Source: Panulirus ornatus (lineage: Eukaryota; Arthropoda; Malacostraca; Decapoda; Palinuridae). From it: DNA of 64,000 bases. Both the position numbers and the translations under genes were made by a program. The notes beneath the pieces were generated by a model, which was not told the DNA's origin, did no database searches, and was given only the letters and a program-made list of their open reading frames with translations. The first letter of the stretch is position 1; each line of letters opens with the position of its first letter. The stretch lies in NCBI RefSeq assembly GCF_036320965.1, contig NC_092226.1, forward strand, positions 16,919,502 through 16,983,501, read 5' to 3'. This document shows positions 49,618-58,670 of the stretch, one piece after another.

Positions 49618-50200
49618 TGGAAAGGATCACAATTTTGCGCGTGATCAAGATATTCCTATGAGGCCATGGGGAAAATGAAACACGGTAAGTTCACAAGTGC
49701 ACTTTCGTGTAATAATCACATCATCAGGGGAGACACAAGAGAGAGATATAACAGTCAATTGATATACATTGAAGAGACGAAGCTAGGACGCCATTTGGTA
49801 AACATGCGATTGTCCAAGACAGACAACGAGGGTTCATAAACTTATTATACAAATCTCATCAACAATAAAGTTATCTAATTTGTATAGCCCATCACTAATA
49901 TTAAGATTATAATTCTTTGTGTATCCAATAATAGAAGATTCAATGATATTGCTCGTGGTAATAGAGTTACAGTTAATAACTGAGATGGCATTACTCCAGT
50001 CAATACAATGATCATGGTTTTTAACGTGATTAAACAAGGTATTTGATTCTTGTCCCGTTCTTATACCATATTTATGTTGCTTAAGTCTAACAGAAAGATC
50101 CTTACCAGTCTGCCCAACATAAAATTTATCACAGACTTCAGCATTGCATGACCTTGCATTTGGTGTATCATATATGATTTCCTCAACATTCATGCTTAGT
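49618..50200 (-). mobile_element. Penelope-like element, 3' fragment with GIY-YIG domain
   Basis: The minus strand encodes the C-terminal GIY-YIG endonuclease and then a noncoding 3' part (49833-49618) containing CGTCCTAGCTTCGTCTCTTC and GATGATGTGATTATTACACG, ending at a (TA)n array. Related noncoding 3' ends occur at 10640-10804 and 43158-43290. The reverse transcriptase portion is missing, so this is a 5'-truncated copy. It stops about 100 bp before PDE exon 50293. Confidence 0.75.
49834..50193 (-). CDS. GIY-YIG endonuclease domain of a Penelope-like element
   Basis: A 119-residue open frame ending in a normal stop. It contains C-N-A-E-V-C-D-K-F-YVGQTGKDLSVRLKQHK, matching the zinc-binding-like CxxxC followed by the Y[IV]GQT and R-x-x-x-H signature of the GIY-YIG nuclease in Penelope-like retroelements. 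These enzymes nick the target DNA for integration. TLFNHVKNHDHCIDW is the downstream H-containing segment, and IIESSIIGYTKNYNLN carries the conserved E-S helix. The reverse transcriptase that should precede it is absent, so the ATG at 50193 is internal to the ancestral protein. It is antisense to the PDE gene. Confidence 0.75.
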   Translation of the reverse strand: MNVEEIIYDTPNARSCNAEVCDKFYVGQTGKDLSVRLKQHKYGIRTGQESNTLFNHVKNHDHCIDWSNAISVINCNSITTSNIIESSIIGYTKNYNLNISDGLYKLDNFIVDEICIISL

Positions 50201-50292
50201 TACGTGTGAAGCTAAGACCTAGTCATGGTGGTATATCAGCCCCCCTCAATTCATGCGAGTCTTTTTTTTCTCCCCCTCTCCCTCGTCAACAG

Positions 50293-50486
50293 TTCTGCGT
50301 GCACGCCGACAAGCGCAAGATGCTGCAGGAGTTGACCTCGTCGCTCCACCTGCGGCCCAACAAGCCGCACGTCCTCTGGGAGCTGGCCCACTGCATCTCG
50401 TCCGCTGTGAACGCCGACGGCTGCAACCTGTACCTGGCGAACACCGTCTCCAACACCCTCCACCAGCACATCCAGACCAAGGACGG
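50293..50486 (+). CDS. PDE10A: PDE10-family phosphodiesterase, GAF-A exon 1
   Basis: This exon encodes about 64 residues at the start of the first GAF domain, the small-molecule (cyclic nucleotide) sensor module. It opens with FCVHADKRKMLQELTSSLHL. It then has VLWELAHCISSAVNADGCNL, which corresponds to the family pattern 'L-x-EL-x-x-I-x-x-A-x-x-ADG-x-x-LY' seen in PDE10 GAF-A. The acceptor is CTCCCTCGTCAACAG ending at 50292 with a strong pyrimidine tract. The donor is GACGG|GTGCGT at 50487, leaving phase 2. A second GT at 50491 is less likely, because only the 50487 donor fits the phase of exon 51333. A Penelope-like fragment ends about 100 bp upstream on the other strand. The reading frame stays open into the intron as GT-rich repeat, which is not coding. 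Confidence 0.9.
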
Positions 50487-50559
50487 GTGCGTACGAACAC
50501 AAACCCTCCCCCTTCCGTGTCCCCTCCTACTCACGGCCCAACCCCACTGCGGGTTGTGT

Positions 50560-50710
50560 CGTGGGGAGGGAGAGGGAGTGTGTGTGTGTGCGTATGGGGT
50601 AGAGTGTGTGTGTCTGTATGGGGTAGAGTGTGTGTGTGTGTGTGTATGGGGTAGAGTGTGTGAGTGTTTGTATTGGGTAGAGTGTGTGTGGGTGTGTGTG
50701 TGTATGGAAG
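50560..50710. repeat. GT-rich array, about 30-bp unit
   Basis: GTATGGGGTAGAGTGTGTGT recurs about five times beginning about 85 bp after the donor of PDE exon 50293-50486. Confidence 0.8.
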
Positions 50711-50912
50711 GAGAATATTTGTATACTGGACAACACGTATGAATGAGAACAATCAGTGTATCTGTTGTGGGGCGTTGACAGTATCCTAAGGTCTTATTAA
50801 TCTGTTGCTGATGGAGAAAGTAGAGTAAAGCAGAAGGTTCCCGTCGCCACCCCTACACGCATGAAATAGCATTCCTCTCCTCCCCACCCCCGCGAGTTAG
50901 CGCTAGGAAAAG

Positions 50913-50966
<54 letters not shown>
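50913..50966. repeat. (GT)n microsatellite
   Basis: Preceded by GCGAGTTAGCGCTAGGAAAA, a possible remnant of the LINE tail motif. Confidence 0.95.
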
Positions 50967-50968
<2 letters not shown>

Positions 50969-51332
50969 CCTGCTGGCCTGGGTGGGTCTTTGAGTTCAAA
51001 CAATAAAAAGTTTTAAACATATTGCATCTTAAACCACATCCAGATGTAAGGAAATGTCTATGTATTTTCTTGAATGCCTTCTAACCTCGTATGACTCCAC
51101 CAGCGTAAGGTTCTCGGTCTTAGAGTATGTCATTAGGTTTCCTGACCTTGCTTCACCCCCGCCTACCATGTATATACCATGGTTCAGCCTTCCTTGAACT
51201 TAATGAACTTGAGCTGACCTCACATTGACCTTATACTGTCCTTGACCTGAAAATTGCTTAAGAGAACATCACCGACCTCATTCGACACACAGTCATCACT
51301 GTTTGTCTGACCTGCATTAACCTATGACCCAG

Positions 51333-51480
51333 CGTGGAGGTGACCAACTCGGGGTCGTGGAGCTGCGACATCGGTACGGGGTCGTGGCTGTGCGCTTGGG
51401 TGGCCAGCACGAGACAGGTCGTACGCGTCACCTCGCCCACGAACGACCCCAGGTTCCCCAAGGGGTGTCCCTTCCCCGAG
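51333..51480 (+). CDS. PDE10A: PDE10-family phosphodiesterase, GAF-A exon 2
   Basis: This exon continues GAF-A. After completing a GGC glycine with the previous exon it reads VEVTNSGSWSCDIGTGSW, then LCAWVASTRQVVRV and NDPRFPKG. The segment 'G-x-x-x-x-AYVA-x-[ST]-x-x-x-x-x-V-x-x-x-x-x-DxRFP-x-G' is the conserved middle of PDE GAF-A domains, including the DPRF-type motif. The acceptor is CTATGACCCAG ending at 51332, with a poor polypyrimidine tract. The donor is CCCCGAG|GTAGGT at 51481, phase 0. The donor sits at the start of a 30-bp tandem repeat that supplies two more identical GTAGGT donors at 51511 and 51541. Using them would add 10 or 20 residues without a stop. The 51480 end is preferred because it gives the best fit to GAF-A spacing with the next exon. 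Confidence 0.85.
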
Positions 51481-51570
51481 GTAGGTCACCCAGGTCACTC
51501 CTGGCCCGAGGTAGGTCGCCCAGGTCACTCCTGGCCCAAGGTAGGTCACCTATGTCATCCTTGGCCTTGG
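51472..51570. repeat. 30-bp tandem repeat spanning a 5' splice site
   Basis: Three units, CCCGAGGTAGGTCACCCAGG plus TCACTCCTGG, with the last degenerate. The GTAGGT donor core is at 51481, 51511 and 51541. Confidence 0.9.
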
Positions 51571-51599
51571 TCACTCTTTATTCAAATCAGCTTCCACCC

Positions 51600-51965
51600 A
51601 CGTTGATCCTGGAAGCCTCCCAGGTAGGCCCATGACGTCACCCAGATAGGCCCATGATGTCACCATTTAGGCCCATTATGTCACCCAGTAGAACCCATGA
51701 TGTCGCCTAGTTTGGCCCATTATGTCGCCCAGTAAAACCCATGATGTCACCTAGTTTGGCCCATTATGTCACTCAGGTGGGGCCATAATGTCACATGGGT
51801 AAGGCTGTGACATCACTCAGGTCGGCCCATGATTCCATCCAGGTAAGCCCATGATGTCATACAGGTAAGGAAGTCCCTTGATGTCATACAAGTAAGTCCC
51901 ATGAAGTCACACAAGTAAGTCCCATGATGTCACACAGGTAAGTCCCATGATGTCACTCAAGTTTC
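51600..51965. repeat. Degenerate array, 26-30 bp unit
   Basis: GGCCCATGATGTCACC and GTAAGTCCCATGATGTCAC variants over about 360 bp. Several units contain GTAAGT, another donor-like word. Confidence 0.8.
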
Positions 51966-53474
51966 CCGGGCATTTTGCCAACTGATCCGACAAAGGCATC
52001 TGGATCCTGTGCGTCGTCAGCAAGAACATAAAGGAAGCATAACTAGAAATACATATGGGTCACACATGCAGAAAGAGCATGTACGGTCTTCGAATTCTCC
52101 TCAACATTATTCATCAGTCAGTGGTTTATAACTTGAACTATGTCAGCCTTAACGACCCTGGCAATTGATAGACCTAAAGCCAAAATGACCAGCCAACAAT
52201 CAAGCAATGTTTTAATCTGAGATTCTTTTTATTTTTGCAAAGTGTGGATTCGTGTTCAGTCAGGGTGTAAGTTTGTGGCCTAGCGCGACCCTACACCAGT
52301 AGCTCAGTTTACCATGATAATATTTTGCATCAACTCACGAGGAATAAGGGTGTCATTTTGGGCTAGCTTATGAAGAAAGATATATGGTGAATAAATGCTT
52401 AAAAAACCTTTTGAAAAACAAAAACAGAACTGGTAGCCGTAGACTCTGAATGTTGATGCAAGCGTAAATATTGCTTGTGTGGTCGGTGTTCGACTGGTAT
52501 CAGTCGGAGCGGCTTTGACGGGAATTAAACATCAAATTAGTCTGTACCCTTCAAATGAAGAATTGGAAATCATTTACTCATCTGTTTTAATAGATCTTTA
52601 TTTGACGTTAGTATGATCTGTGTTTACTGAACAGCTAGGTAACTACAAACGAACATTGAAGCTAGAAATTAAGCTATACGGACATGGTGTCATAATGTTC
52701 AAGCGTCCTCTTTGGCTTTGCCTCAGTTGGGTAGGTTACCGGCAGTGAGTTTGGGTCGTTCGGTGTTGGTATGGGGGAAAAGTCCTTCTAGCAGAAAGAA
52801 TATGAAAGTTATAATCTAACATCGAAAGGCAATAGATCTTTTGATTTCATCTGCAAATAAGTGAAAAGTGAATACAGCTGAATTTTATAACGAAATCATG
52901 AAAAACTTCAATGAGCAAGTTACAGTGAAGACTGGGACGCCATGTATATACACATTTCACTCCGCCGCTTGCCATCAGGACTCGCGTTATGGAGCATTAC
53001 ATACAAGCCCGTCACGAAGTACTACACTCTGGAACGTCATGCAGCACCACACTTAGGTAAGTCACGCAGTACCACAGTCAGGAATGTCATGAAGCACTGA
53101 CTTTGATGTTCATGGTGAACCCATAAATATCTTGGATACTCTTTTTCGGGAACTTGCAAAACACCTAAAGTAGTTGAACTGAATATTGGTGCTCACGGCC
53201 CGTGGCTTCGAGTAAATGCATCTCGTGTGTCCCTCTGAGCACGACGGTCTTCTAACTTTATGGCACAAGGGCCTGCTAGAGACCAGGAAATCATACTCAA
53301 AGATCATACTTTCTTATTCAAATGGGTAAGAGAAGTTTTTCCAAATATAAGCATCTACATAGGGTGTATGAAAACTATCACAAAGGGGCCATGTTTATGT
53401 CCTAAATGTGATTTCCTGAATTTTAAAGCCTATGTTGTCCTAAGCTTCACAGTTTTGTTAGTCGTGACATAAAT
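51966..53474. other. Intronic, no gene recognised
   Basis: GTCACGAAGTACTACA-like words recur loosely at 53005-53100. No coding signal. Confidence 0.5.
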
Positions 53475-53835
53475 ATGAGGAAAGCTTCAAATAACTGAAG
53501 CTTCAAAGTCTCGTTTGACATAGAGTGAATCGGAGCAACTTTTAAGATGACATACGAAGCTTCACTGCCTCGTTTGACACAATATGAAACTAAGCATCGT
53601 CTCATATGATATCCAGAGATCTACAGCTTTTTACGACGTGATGTGAATCGAGTAACGCTTCAGATATTACAGATGTCCGAAATTTCACTCCTTTGTTTGA
53701 CGTGACGTGCATTTCTGCAACATTTCAAACAATATTGAAGGGTCGAGAACCATAGCAACACATCAGATGATACTGATATCAGAAGCTTCATTGTTTTGTT
53801 TAACGAAGCGTGAGCTGGAACAACGCTGTCTTCAA
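53475..53835. repeat. Very degenerate tandem repeat, about 60-bp unit
   Basis: GCTTCAAAGTCTCGTTTGAC, GCTTCACTGCCTCGTTTGAC and GCTTCATTGTTTTGTTTAAC mark successive units with heavy divergence. Confidence 0.6.
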
Positions 53836-54285
53836 CATGTTTCATTTTTTCTCAGAAATTTCTTAGGAACAGCCAGGGCCCCCTAGAGGAATTTTATCAG
53901 GGGGTGCAAAGTTTCTATTGGGCCCCCTTCCCGTTCTCCATCAGTCATCCTGTTTTTATCCGCTATGTTTTATGCCATTATCTGTAGGGCCAACAAGGGT
54001 ATGGAAGATGAGAGAGGGATAGGATGCTAGTCTTCAGTATATGATGCAAACATTTTTCCGAGATACCAGGAAGTCCCCGAGCCCGGTTACGATGCACCCC
54101 CTGCACCCCCTTCTCAGAGGCCCTGGGAACAGCTGAACCAGTTAGTCGGAAACTTGTAAGAGTAATAGATTAGGATTACCTAAGTTGTTTCAGGGATATA
54201 CCTCGTGTGATAAGAAAGAACTACCGCAAGTCATTAATGTATGTTTTATTTGAGAAGAGAAACATTATTCCTGGTAACAATTACA

Positions 54286-54327
<42 letters not shown>

Positions 54328-54334
54328 TACCACA

Positions 54335-54380
<46 letters not shown>

Positions 54381-54395
54381 TTATTGTTGTTGTTA
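54286..54395. repeat. (TTA)n-(CTA)n trinucleotide tract before a PDE acceptor
   Basis: TTA units to about 54326, CTA units to about 54380, then TTG, ending about 27 bp before the acceptor at 54422. Confidence 0.96.
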
Positions 54396-54422
54396 TTGAC
54401 TTGCAACATGGTATTCCCACAG

Positions 54423-54649
54423 GAGGAGGTGCATCACGCCCTATCCATGGCTGTGGTGCAGAACGACGGGGAGCTGGCCGCCGTCTTCGAGTTCTTCAGG
54501 AAGCAGAGCGGCGAGCCCTTCCACGAGGAGGACGAGGAGATCGTCAACTCGTACCTAGTGTGGGGCGGCATCGCCATCCACTACGCTGAGCTTTACCACA
54601 GCATGGTCAAGCAACGCAAGCTCAACGACTTCATCCTCTCCGTTGTCAA
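54423..54649 (+). CDS. PDE10A: PDE10-family phosphodiesterase, GAF-A end and linker helix exon
   Basis: This exon encodes about 75 residues that finish GAF-A and enter the long connecting helix towards GAF-B. After EEVHHALSMAVVQNDGELAA comes FRKQSGEPFHEEDEE. This keeps the F-x3-D-E half of the family NK-x(n)-F-x3-DE motif, while the NK position reads RK. VWGGIAIHYAELY is the last GAF helix, and KLNDFILSVVK matches the conserved 'ELNDFLL-D-V' linker of PDE10. The acceptor ATTCCCACAG ends at 54422 in phase 0. The donor is GTCAA|GTGAGT at 54650 in phase 2. An unusual (TTA)n/(CTA)n triplet array occupies the usual branch-point region. A 30-bp minisatellite follows the donor. A stop codon (TGA) lies in frame immediately after the donor. 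Confidence 0.9.
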
Positions 54650-54661
54650 GTGAGTTGGCGG

Positions 54662-54965
54662 GTGACTCGTGTTGGGAGTTCGAGGGTGGTTGGTACTGAG
54701 TCAAGTGAGGAGGGAGTGACTCGTGCTGATTCACTTGAATGGGAAGTGACTCGTGCTGATTTACTTGAATGGGGAGTGACTCGAGCTAATTCACTTGAAT
54801 GGAAGGTGACTCGTACTGATTCACTTGAATGGAAGGTGACTCATACTGATTCAAGTGAGTGGAGGGTGACTCGTACTGATTGAGGTGATGAGAGGATGAT
54901 TCGTACTAATTCAGAGTGAGTTGTTGGTGACTCGAACTGATTCAGATGAGTCAGGGTTGGTTCGA
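54662..54965. repeat. Minisatellite, 30-bp unit, directly after a PDE donor
   Basis: Unit GGTGACTCGTGCTGATTCAC plus TTGAATGGGA, about eight copies. Some units read TCAAGTGAG, the donor sequence of exon 54423-54649. Confidence 0.88.
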
Positions 54966-55133
54966 ACCGCCTCTTTTGTCGTGGATTTCTTAATGAGGGT
55001 GAGAGGATCAGGGAAGGAGGGTGGGCTTTATGAAGCGCCTGTCCTTATTGCACCAGTGGAGTTCCACTTGTGAGACGATTCACTAATTTCAGGAAAACTG
55101 TTGAAGTTCTGGATGTTCTAAGTGAAGGTGGAA

Positions 55134-55137
<4 letters not shown>

Positions 55138-55200
<63 letters not shown>
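55138..55200. repeat. (CT)n microsatellite
   Basis: About 31 CT units. Confidence 0.97.
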
Positions 55201-55203
<3 letters not shown>

Positions 55204-55427
55204 CTCAGCGTCGTGTCGGATTCGGTACTAGATATTTCCTGTATCGTGTTGTGGTCGTGAGCCAGCTTGCTCTCTGGATGCAGTTGAGTCTGCGTTGGGT
55301 AGGTTCCGTATGTAATTATGATTACCTGCAACAGTTTTTATGGGACACCGTTTTCTTGTGCATTCCTTAATGTTGTTTTGGGTATCTGCCTAATGTCTTT
55401 TCAACGTCCATGGGCTAACTATATGGG

Positions 55428-55761
55428 TAGAGGTGGAGGGAACGAGGAGAAGAGGGAGACCAAATTGGAGGTGGAAAGATGGAGTGAAAAAGATTTTGTG
55501 TGATCGGGGCCTGAACATGCAGGAGGGTGAAAGGAGGGCAAGGAATAGAGTGAATTGGAGCGATGTGGTATACCGGGGTTGACGTGCTGTCAGTGGATTG
55601 AATCAAGGCATGTGAAGCGTCTGGGGTAAACCATGGAAAGCTGTGTAGGTATGTATATTTGCGTGTGTGGACGTATGTATATACATGTGTATGGGGGGGG
55701 TTGGGCCATTTCTTTCGTCTGTTTCCTTGCGCTACCTCGCAAACGCGGGAGACAGCGACAA

Positions 55762-55770
<9 letters not shown>
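55428..55770 (+). mobile_element. RTE-like LINE copy I, 3' end only
   Basis: The copy begins inside the C-terminal coding block ([19 protein letters not shown]), passes the usual stop at 55580 and the 3' region, and ends in GACAGCGAC, an A run and (TA)n at 55780. A short repeat (55837-56058) in the same orientation follows the TA array. The same LINE-TA-short-repeat order occurs reversed at 32106-33292. Confidence 0.88.

Positions 55771-55836
<66 letters not shown>
55760..55836. repeat. A run plus (TA)n
   Basis: Tail of LINE copy I, ending at the 5' end of repeat B copy 5. Confidence 0.97.
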
Positions 55837-55840
<4 letters not shown>

Positions 55841-56058
55841 GGGGATAGGGGAGAAAGAATACTTCCCATGTATTCCCTGCGTGTCGTAGAAGGCGACTAA
55901 AAGGGAAGGGAGCGGGTGGCTGGAAATCCTCCCCTCTCTTCTTTAATTTTCCAAAAGAAGGAACAGAGAAGGGGGTCAAGTGAGGATATTCCCTCAAAGG
56001 CTCAGTTCTCTCTTCTTAACGCTACCTCGCTAACGCGGGAAATGGCATGTAGTATGAA
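55837..56058 (+). mobile_element. Short non-autonomous repeat 'B', copy 5
   Basis: Begins TCCCTGGGGATAGGGGAGAA, includes TAGAAGGCGACTAAAAGGGA, and ends GCTACCTCGCTAACGCGGGA with AATGGCATGTAGTATG, followed by (TA)n at 56070-56138. No open frame of significance. Confidence 0.8.
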
Positions 56059-56066
56059 CAAATATG

Positions 56067-56069
<3 letters not shown>

Positions 56070-56138
<69 letters not shown>
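56070..56138. repeat. (TA)n microsatellite
   Basis: Tail side of repeat B copy 5. Confidence 0.97.
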
Positions 56139-56140
<2 letters not shown>

Positions 56141-58598
56141 CTCTTGTTATTGAACTGTGCTCCGCATCCCTTATGACATTTCGATCTTTCAGTAAATTTG
56201 ATTAAATGTTTGAGGACGTGTTATTGTCTGAGCCACGTACATCTTTACGATAAGATTCAGGTAGCTGGATAACATTCATGTTTCTTCAGTCCTCATGGCT
56301 CCTCCTGAGTGGTGAAGGGGGGTCTTGTTATGTCTCCTCTACCGTATTCTGTCAACAAAATCTCCATGAGTTGTGGATAGATTTCCAGTAGGGAGAGTTA
56401 CTAAACCTGGTCCTGTGAGGCTATGTGACGTGCGTTCTGGATAGATTGTGGCACATCTGATATTCTCGGAAAAGTTGAGGAGGTAAGCGAAGGGGAGCTT
56501 AGCTTGTATCAGTGCGTCCGGCTCCCGAACGACTTAAGCAGTTCCTTGAAAGAGATTGTAGAAGATTTTTCTATAAGGTGTCATCGTTGGAATTACATTT
56601 ATGATTACCTTTGAGTTCTGGGTCCCTGGTGTTCCTCTGCCTTGCACTAAGAACGAACATTTTAGGCCTGCGACACATCTGGCTACATGACCTACTTACA
56701 CAGTTTACTAGAGTTTCTCTTTGAATGATCTGTATGTCGTCCTACTTTTACCACAGTAATCTGTGAGTTTCTGACAGCTTCCACTCGCACAAACAGCCTC
56801 GGAGGGACCCACTGGTCTGTTGCTGTTTAGAATCATTTGTTTTCCGTTGTGTACAGACAATTTCTGAGAAATGATCAGATCCACATTGTCACAAAACACG
56901 GCCTCCTTGGGGATAATTTCTGGGAATAAAACTAACATGTAACACCTTTTTTCATGTACAGTTTTCGAGATGAAGTGATAAATGAATGAAAAGTTTGCAC
57001 AGCAGCCTGTTGAAAGTCTATCAGATATATGTGTATATCGCCAATCCACACACACACACCCACACACAGACAATGCCAGTTAACTGTCCACCTGCCTGTT
57101 ACCGTTGGATGTGGAAACAGTACCATAAAGAGCTGAATATTCTTCGCTATTTAGAAAAAGGACGCATCACTCCGCCCTGATCGATGGTCCCGCCGTCCCG
57201 TCATTCGTCATATGACGTCAGGGACGAAATCTGACCGACCAGAAATGAATCGTTCGTCGTTTTCGAGACAGACTCGCCGCCGCGTCGGACTGACTGACCC
57301 GAGCTATACTTGACAGTGACGGGCGCCCATCTGATGGCTTCTCCGGACCTCTTCCCTCACCTACGACGGTTGGAGAAGCCTTTCTCCCTCGGCTCCCTCA
57401 GCGATTGTTGGAGACTGCTTTCTGCTCCAGTTTCTTCAGTGAATTCTTGGAGGACTAACGTCTTCCTGATTCCTCTTTATAGGACAGTTGGAAACAACTA
57501 TCTCCGTCTCACTTACAGAGCTTCTAAGATTCCTTTCATCATCGGCTTTTACCAAAACTGTAAAAGACGGGGCATTGAGGGCGTCTTTCCCTGCCAACAT
57601 GGGTGAAAGCGCTTCGGAAACTGCTGCACTGGCTGATCACTGCTGAAAAGGGAGTTTGGCTTAGGTTCCTGAGTCCATCTGTCATACTGAGTGAGTAAGA
57701 GCTCAGACTTGTACTGAGAGAAGCAACCGTCAGATTTACTGAGAGAGAGGCTGACAGTCAAAGGTGCTTAGCGAGAGGCTGACAGTCAGTCTTGCTGACA
57801 GAGAGGCTGACTCTGACTTATTTTCAATATACTGACCGACATAACCCAGGCAGAACATACCTCGGTCGTGGTGGATCTGTAGTGAGAGGGGAAATGGATT
57901 AATAAAGTTTGAAGTTAAGAAGAACTCTTCAGGTGTTTGTAGACTTGACTTTCATGGGTATTAAGGTTGTAGGAAGAGGGAAAGATGAAAGCGAAGTCCA
58001 CAGCTTCGATGTGTGAGGGAAAAGGTGGTTATCATGACGGCCTATCCCCGTGTGGCGGGTCTCCACACACTACTAAGGGGAACAGCAGCCAGACACGAGT
58101 CATGAATCAAAACCTTTATGGCAAGGACACCTGCAGACGGCTAACTTCAGCAGTGCCACGATCAAAAAGAACCTACAGAAGAGGAGGAAGGGAAGCAACA
58201 TCCCGGCGGACGGAGAGGGATGGTTGGAGAGAGGTGATACCTGGAGAATGACTAAGGCTGAAAAGGCTTTTTGATTCCACTGTGGCTGATGAAAGGTGGA
58301 GGAAAAGCCACTCCACCCCCCCCCCCCATAAAAAATGCCTACACTACTCATACTCATTTAAAGAATTGCTTCTGTCTTTTACGTAGTGTCTATGATCACC
58401 ATCTTAGCCTGTAACCCATCTACCCTGCTTCGTACTGATAATTTCCTCTTGTGAACGTCCTCCGAGTTTGCTATGAAGAAGCCTGCACCTGGCTACTTTC
58501 CCTCCACTTCTTTCAGTCGTCTAAACCCCCTGTGGCTTCGCTAGTTTCCCTGATTTCAACCTCCAGTCTTTCAAACGGGTGACAAACGTAGAAAAAAA

Positions 58599-58600
<2 letters not shown>
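56139..58600. other. Intronic, no gene recognised
   Basis: A weak GAGAGAGGCTGACAGTCA repeat at 57735-57800. No supported exon. Confidence 0.5.

Positions 58601-58668
<68 letters not shown>
58601..58668. repeat. (TA)n microsatellite
   Basis: Preceded by an A run. Confidence 0.97.

Positions 58669-58670
<2 letters not shown>

Noticed and set aside
50206..50742. 178-codon frame as a complete protein
   Set aside because: Only 50293-50486 is coding; the rest is Penelope-related DNA upstream and GT-rich intron downstream.
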